From an uncultured Roseburia sp. (lineage in GTDB: Bacteria > Bacillota > Clostridia > Lachnospirales > Lachnospiraceae), in contig CAJLGN010000138.1 in the NCBI GenBank assembly GCA_905206195.1, positions 1 through 5,169 of the forward strand: a stretch of 5,169 bases of DNA. Direction: 5' to 3'. The translations under genes and the position numbers were made by a program. Shown in pieces: positions 4,370-5,169 of the stretch (the stretch's first letter is position 1; each line of letters begins with the position of its first letter). The notes below the pieces were generated by a model. The model was not told the DNA's origin. It did no database searches and was given only the letters and a program-made list of their open reading frames with translations.

Positions 4370-5169
4370 GAAGAGAAAAATTGTGCTGTGGCGGGATATG
4401 AAGATAGAGCTGAGGCAAAAATTTGGCGGAAAAGAATGTGGTGGGTATGGCAGAATCAAGGCTGCCATCGTGCTGGAGGCGGCTTTGCTGCTGGCTGTCG
4501 GAGTGATTTTCTGGGGAAAGGGGCGGTTTGGAGAGAGGGAAATCCTGGAGGCGACCGGGGATGGCTATATCAAATGGGTTGATTTTAATGTTTCCTACGA
4601 GGCGCTCTGTAAGGCGTACGATTATGATGTGGACACGTACGGGGAGGAGATTCACCTGGACTGGATCGATCTTCTCGCCTACGCGGCTGCAAAAAATGGG
4701 GGAGATTTCGGTGTGGGAGCCGTGGAGGATATTCGGGTCATAGCGGAGCGCATACAGGAGAAGGAGACCACGATGGAGGAAGCCACGCGCGACATGAAAC
4801 ATTTTTCCTATTACAAGGAGGCGTATACGGCGGTTCTTGGCGGTTTTGTGGGGGAGTATGAAATCCGGGAGAGCGCGGATGGGAAATATGTGAAACAGTA
4901 TGGGCTCAAGGCATTTTCACCGGTGGCGAAGGGATTTCCGTACAGCGATTATGATGATTTTGGAGTTTCCAGAAGCTACGGTTATCGGAGGCAGCATCTT
5001 GGGCACGATATGATGGGGCAGGTGGGAACGCCGATTGTCAGTGTGGAGTCCGGCATCGTGGAGGCGCTTGGCTGGAATCAGTATGGCGGCTGGCGGATTG
5101 GCGTCCGCAGTTTTGATGGAAAGCGCTATTATTACTACGCGCATCTGCGGCAAAATTATCCGTATCAGG
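4368..5169 (+). CDS. Membrane-anchored M23 (LytM-type) peptidoglycan endopeptidase, cut by window edge
   Basis: The frame is open from ATG 4368 to the right edge (267 codons). It has a basic N-terminus, a single membrane segment at about residues 30-49 (ending in GVIFWG), and an extracytoplasmic region of about 140 residues that I do not recognise. The start of an M23 zinc-peptidase domain follows: YGYRRQHLGHDMMG gives the zinc ligands His210 and Asp214 (HxxxD), GTPIVSVESGIVEALGWN forms the first sheet, and YYYYAHL gives catalytic His259. The final HxH zinc motif lies beyond the window. The family cuts peptide cross-links in peptidoglycan. The start is uncertain: ATG 4368 has no ribosome site, follows the terminator T-run by only 6 nt, and lies in a possible -10 box. 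ATG 4398 (residue 11) is the alternative and keeps the membrane segment. No close functional link to the metal operon is evident. Confidence 0.85.
   Translation, partial: MKRKIVLWRDMKIELRQKFGGKECGGYGRIKAAIVLEAALLLAVGVIFWGKGRFGEREILEATGDGYIKWVDFNVSYEALCKAYDYDVDTYGEEIHLDWIDLLAYAAAKNGGDFGVGAVEDIRVIAERIQEKETTMEEATRDMKHFSYYKEAYTAVLGGFVGEYEIRESADGKYVKQYGLKAFSPVAKGFPYSDYDDFGVSRSYGYRRQHLGHDMMGQVGTPIVSVESGIVEALGWNQYGGWRIGVRSFDGKRYYYYAHLRQNYPYQ

Noticed and set aside
4172..4582. 136-residue plus-strand frame spanning the Fur-family gene end and the terminator
   Set aside because: It runs through a perfect terminator and overlaps two well-supported genes in a different frame.

Overview
The window looks like chromosomal DNA from an anaerobic Firmicute of the class Clostridia, most likely a Lachnospiraceae-type gut bacterium. 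The reasons are the low-to-middling GC content with AT-rich intergenic gaps, purine-rich Shine-Dalgarno sites, strong sigma-A type promoters, lysine synthesis through DapL, and protein sequences that read like clostridial members of their families. This placement is inference from recognised sequence patterns, not from a search.

Layout. The left edge (1-233, minus strand) holds the N-terminal 77 codons of guaB (IMP dehydrogenase), cut by the window edge, with a near-consensus promoter. A roughly 295-base divergent gap (234-528) separates it from a plus-strand gene for a eukaryote-type HisA isomerase (histidine synthesis). The gap carries a 14-bp motif in two inverted copies, each directly downstream of a -10-like element that faces one of the two genes. 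dapL (LL-diaminopimelate aminotransferase, 1480-2694) follows with its own extended -10 promoter and ends in a long hairpin terminator.

The 330-base gap 2695-3024 holds that terminator, about 100 bases (2764-2866) in which I see nothing, and then a consensus promoter (TTGACA-N16-TATAAT). Two tandem 15-bp palindromes of the form TGCAA-N5-TTGCA begin at the predicted transcription start. This promoter drives a two-gene operon: a polytopic membrane protein of the putative heavy-metal/manganese exporter type (ArsP_2-like), then a Fur-family metalloregulator, closed by a perfect 10-bp-stem terminator. The right edge holds the start of a membrane-anchored M23 (LytM-type) peptidoglycan endopeptidase, cut off before its last catalytic HxH motif.

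How the parts fit. guaB, hisA, dapL and the M23 gene are housekeeping metabolism and cell-wall genes. The permease and Fur-family gene with the tandem operators look like a self-contained metal-homeostasis module in which the regulator probably controls its own operon. The operator resembles, from memory, the Nur (nickel) box of Streptomyces, whereas the permease family is usually labelled manganese or arsenic and the regulator's Cys/His arrangement is also reminiscent of Zur. The metal is therefore an open question and is the most interesting point here. I found no mobile elements, CRISPR arrays, tRNA or rRNA genes, and no wholly new multi-gene system.
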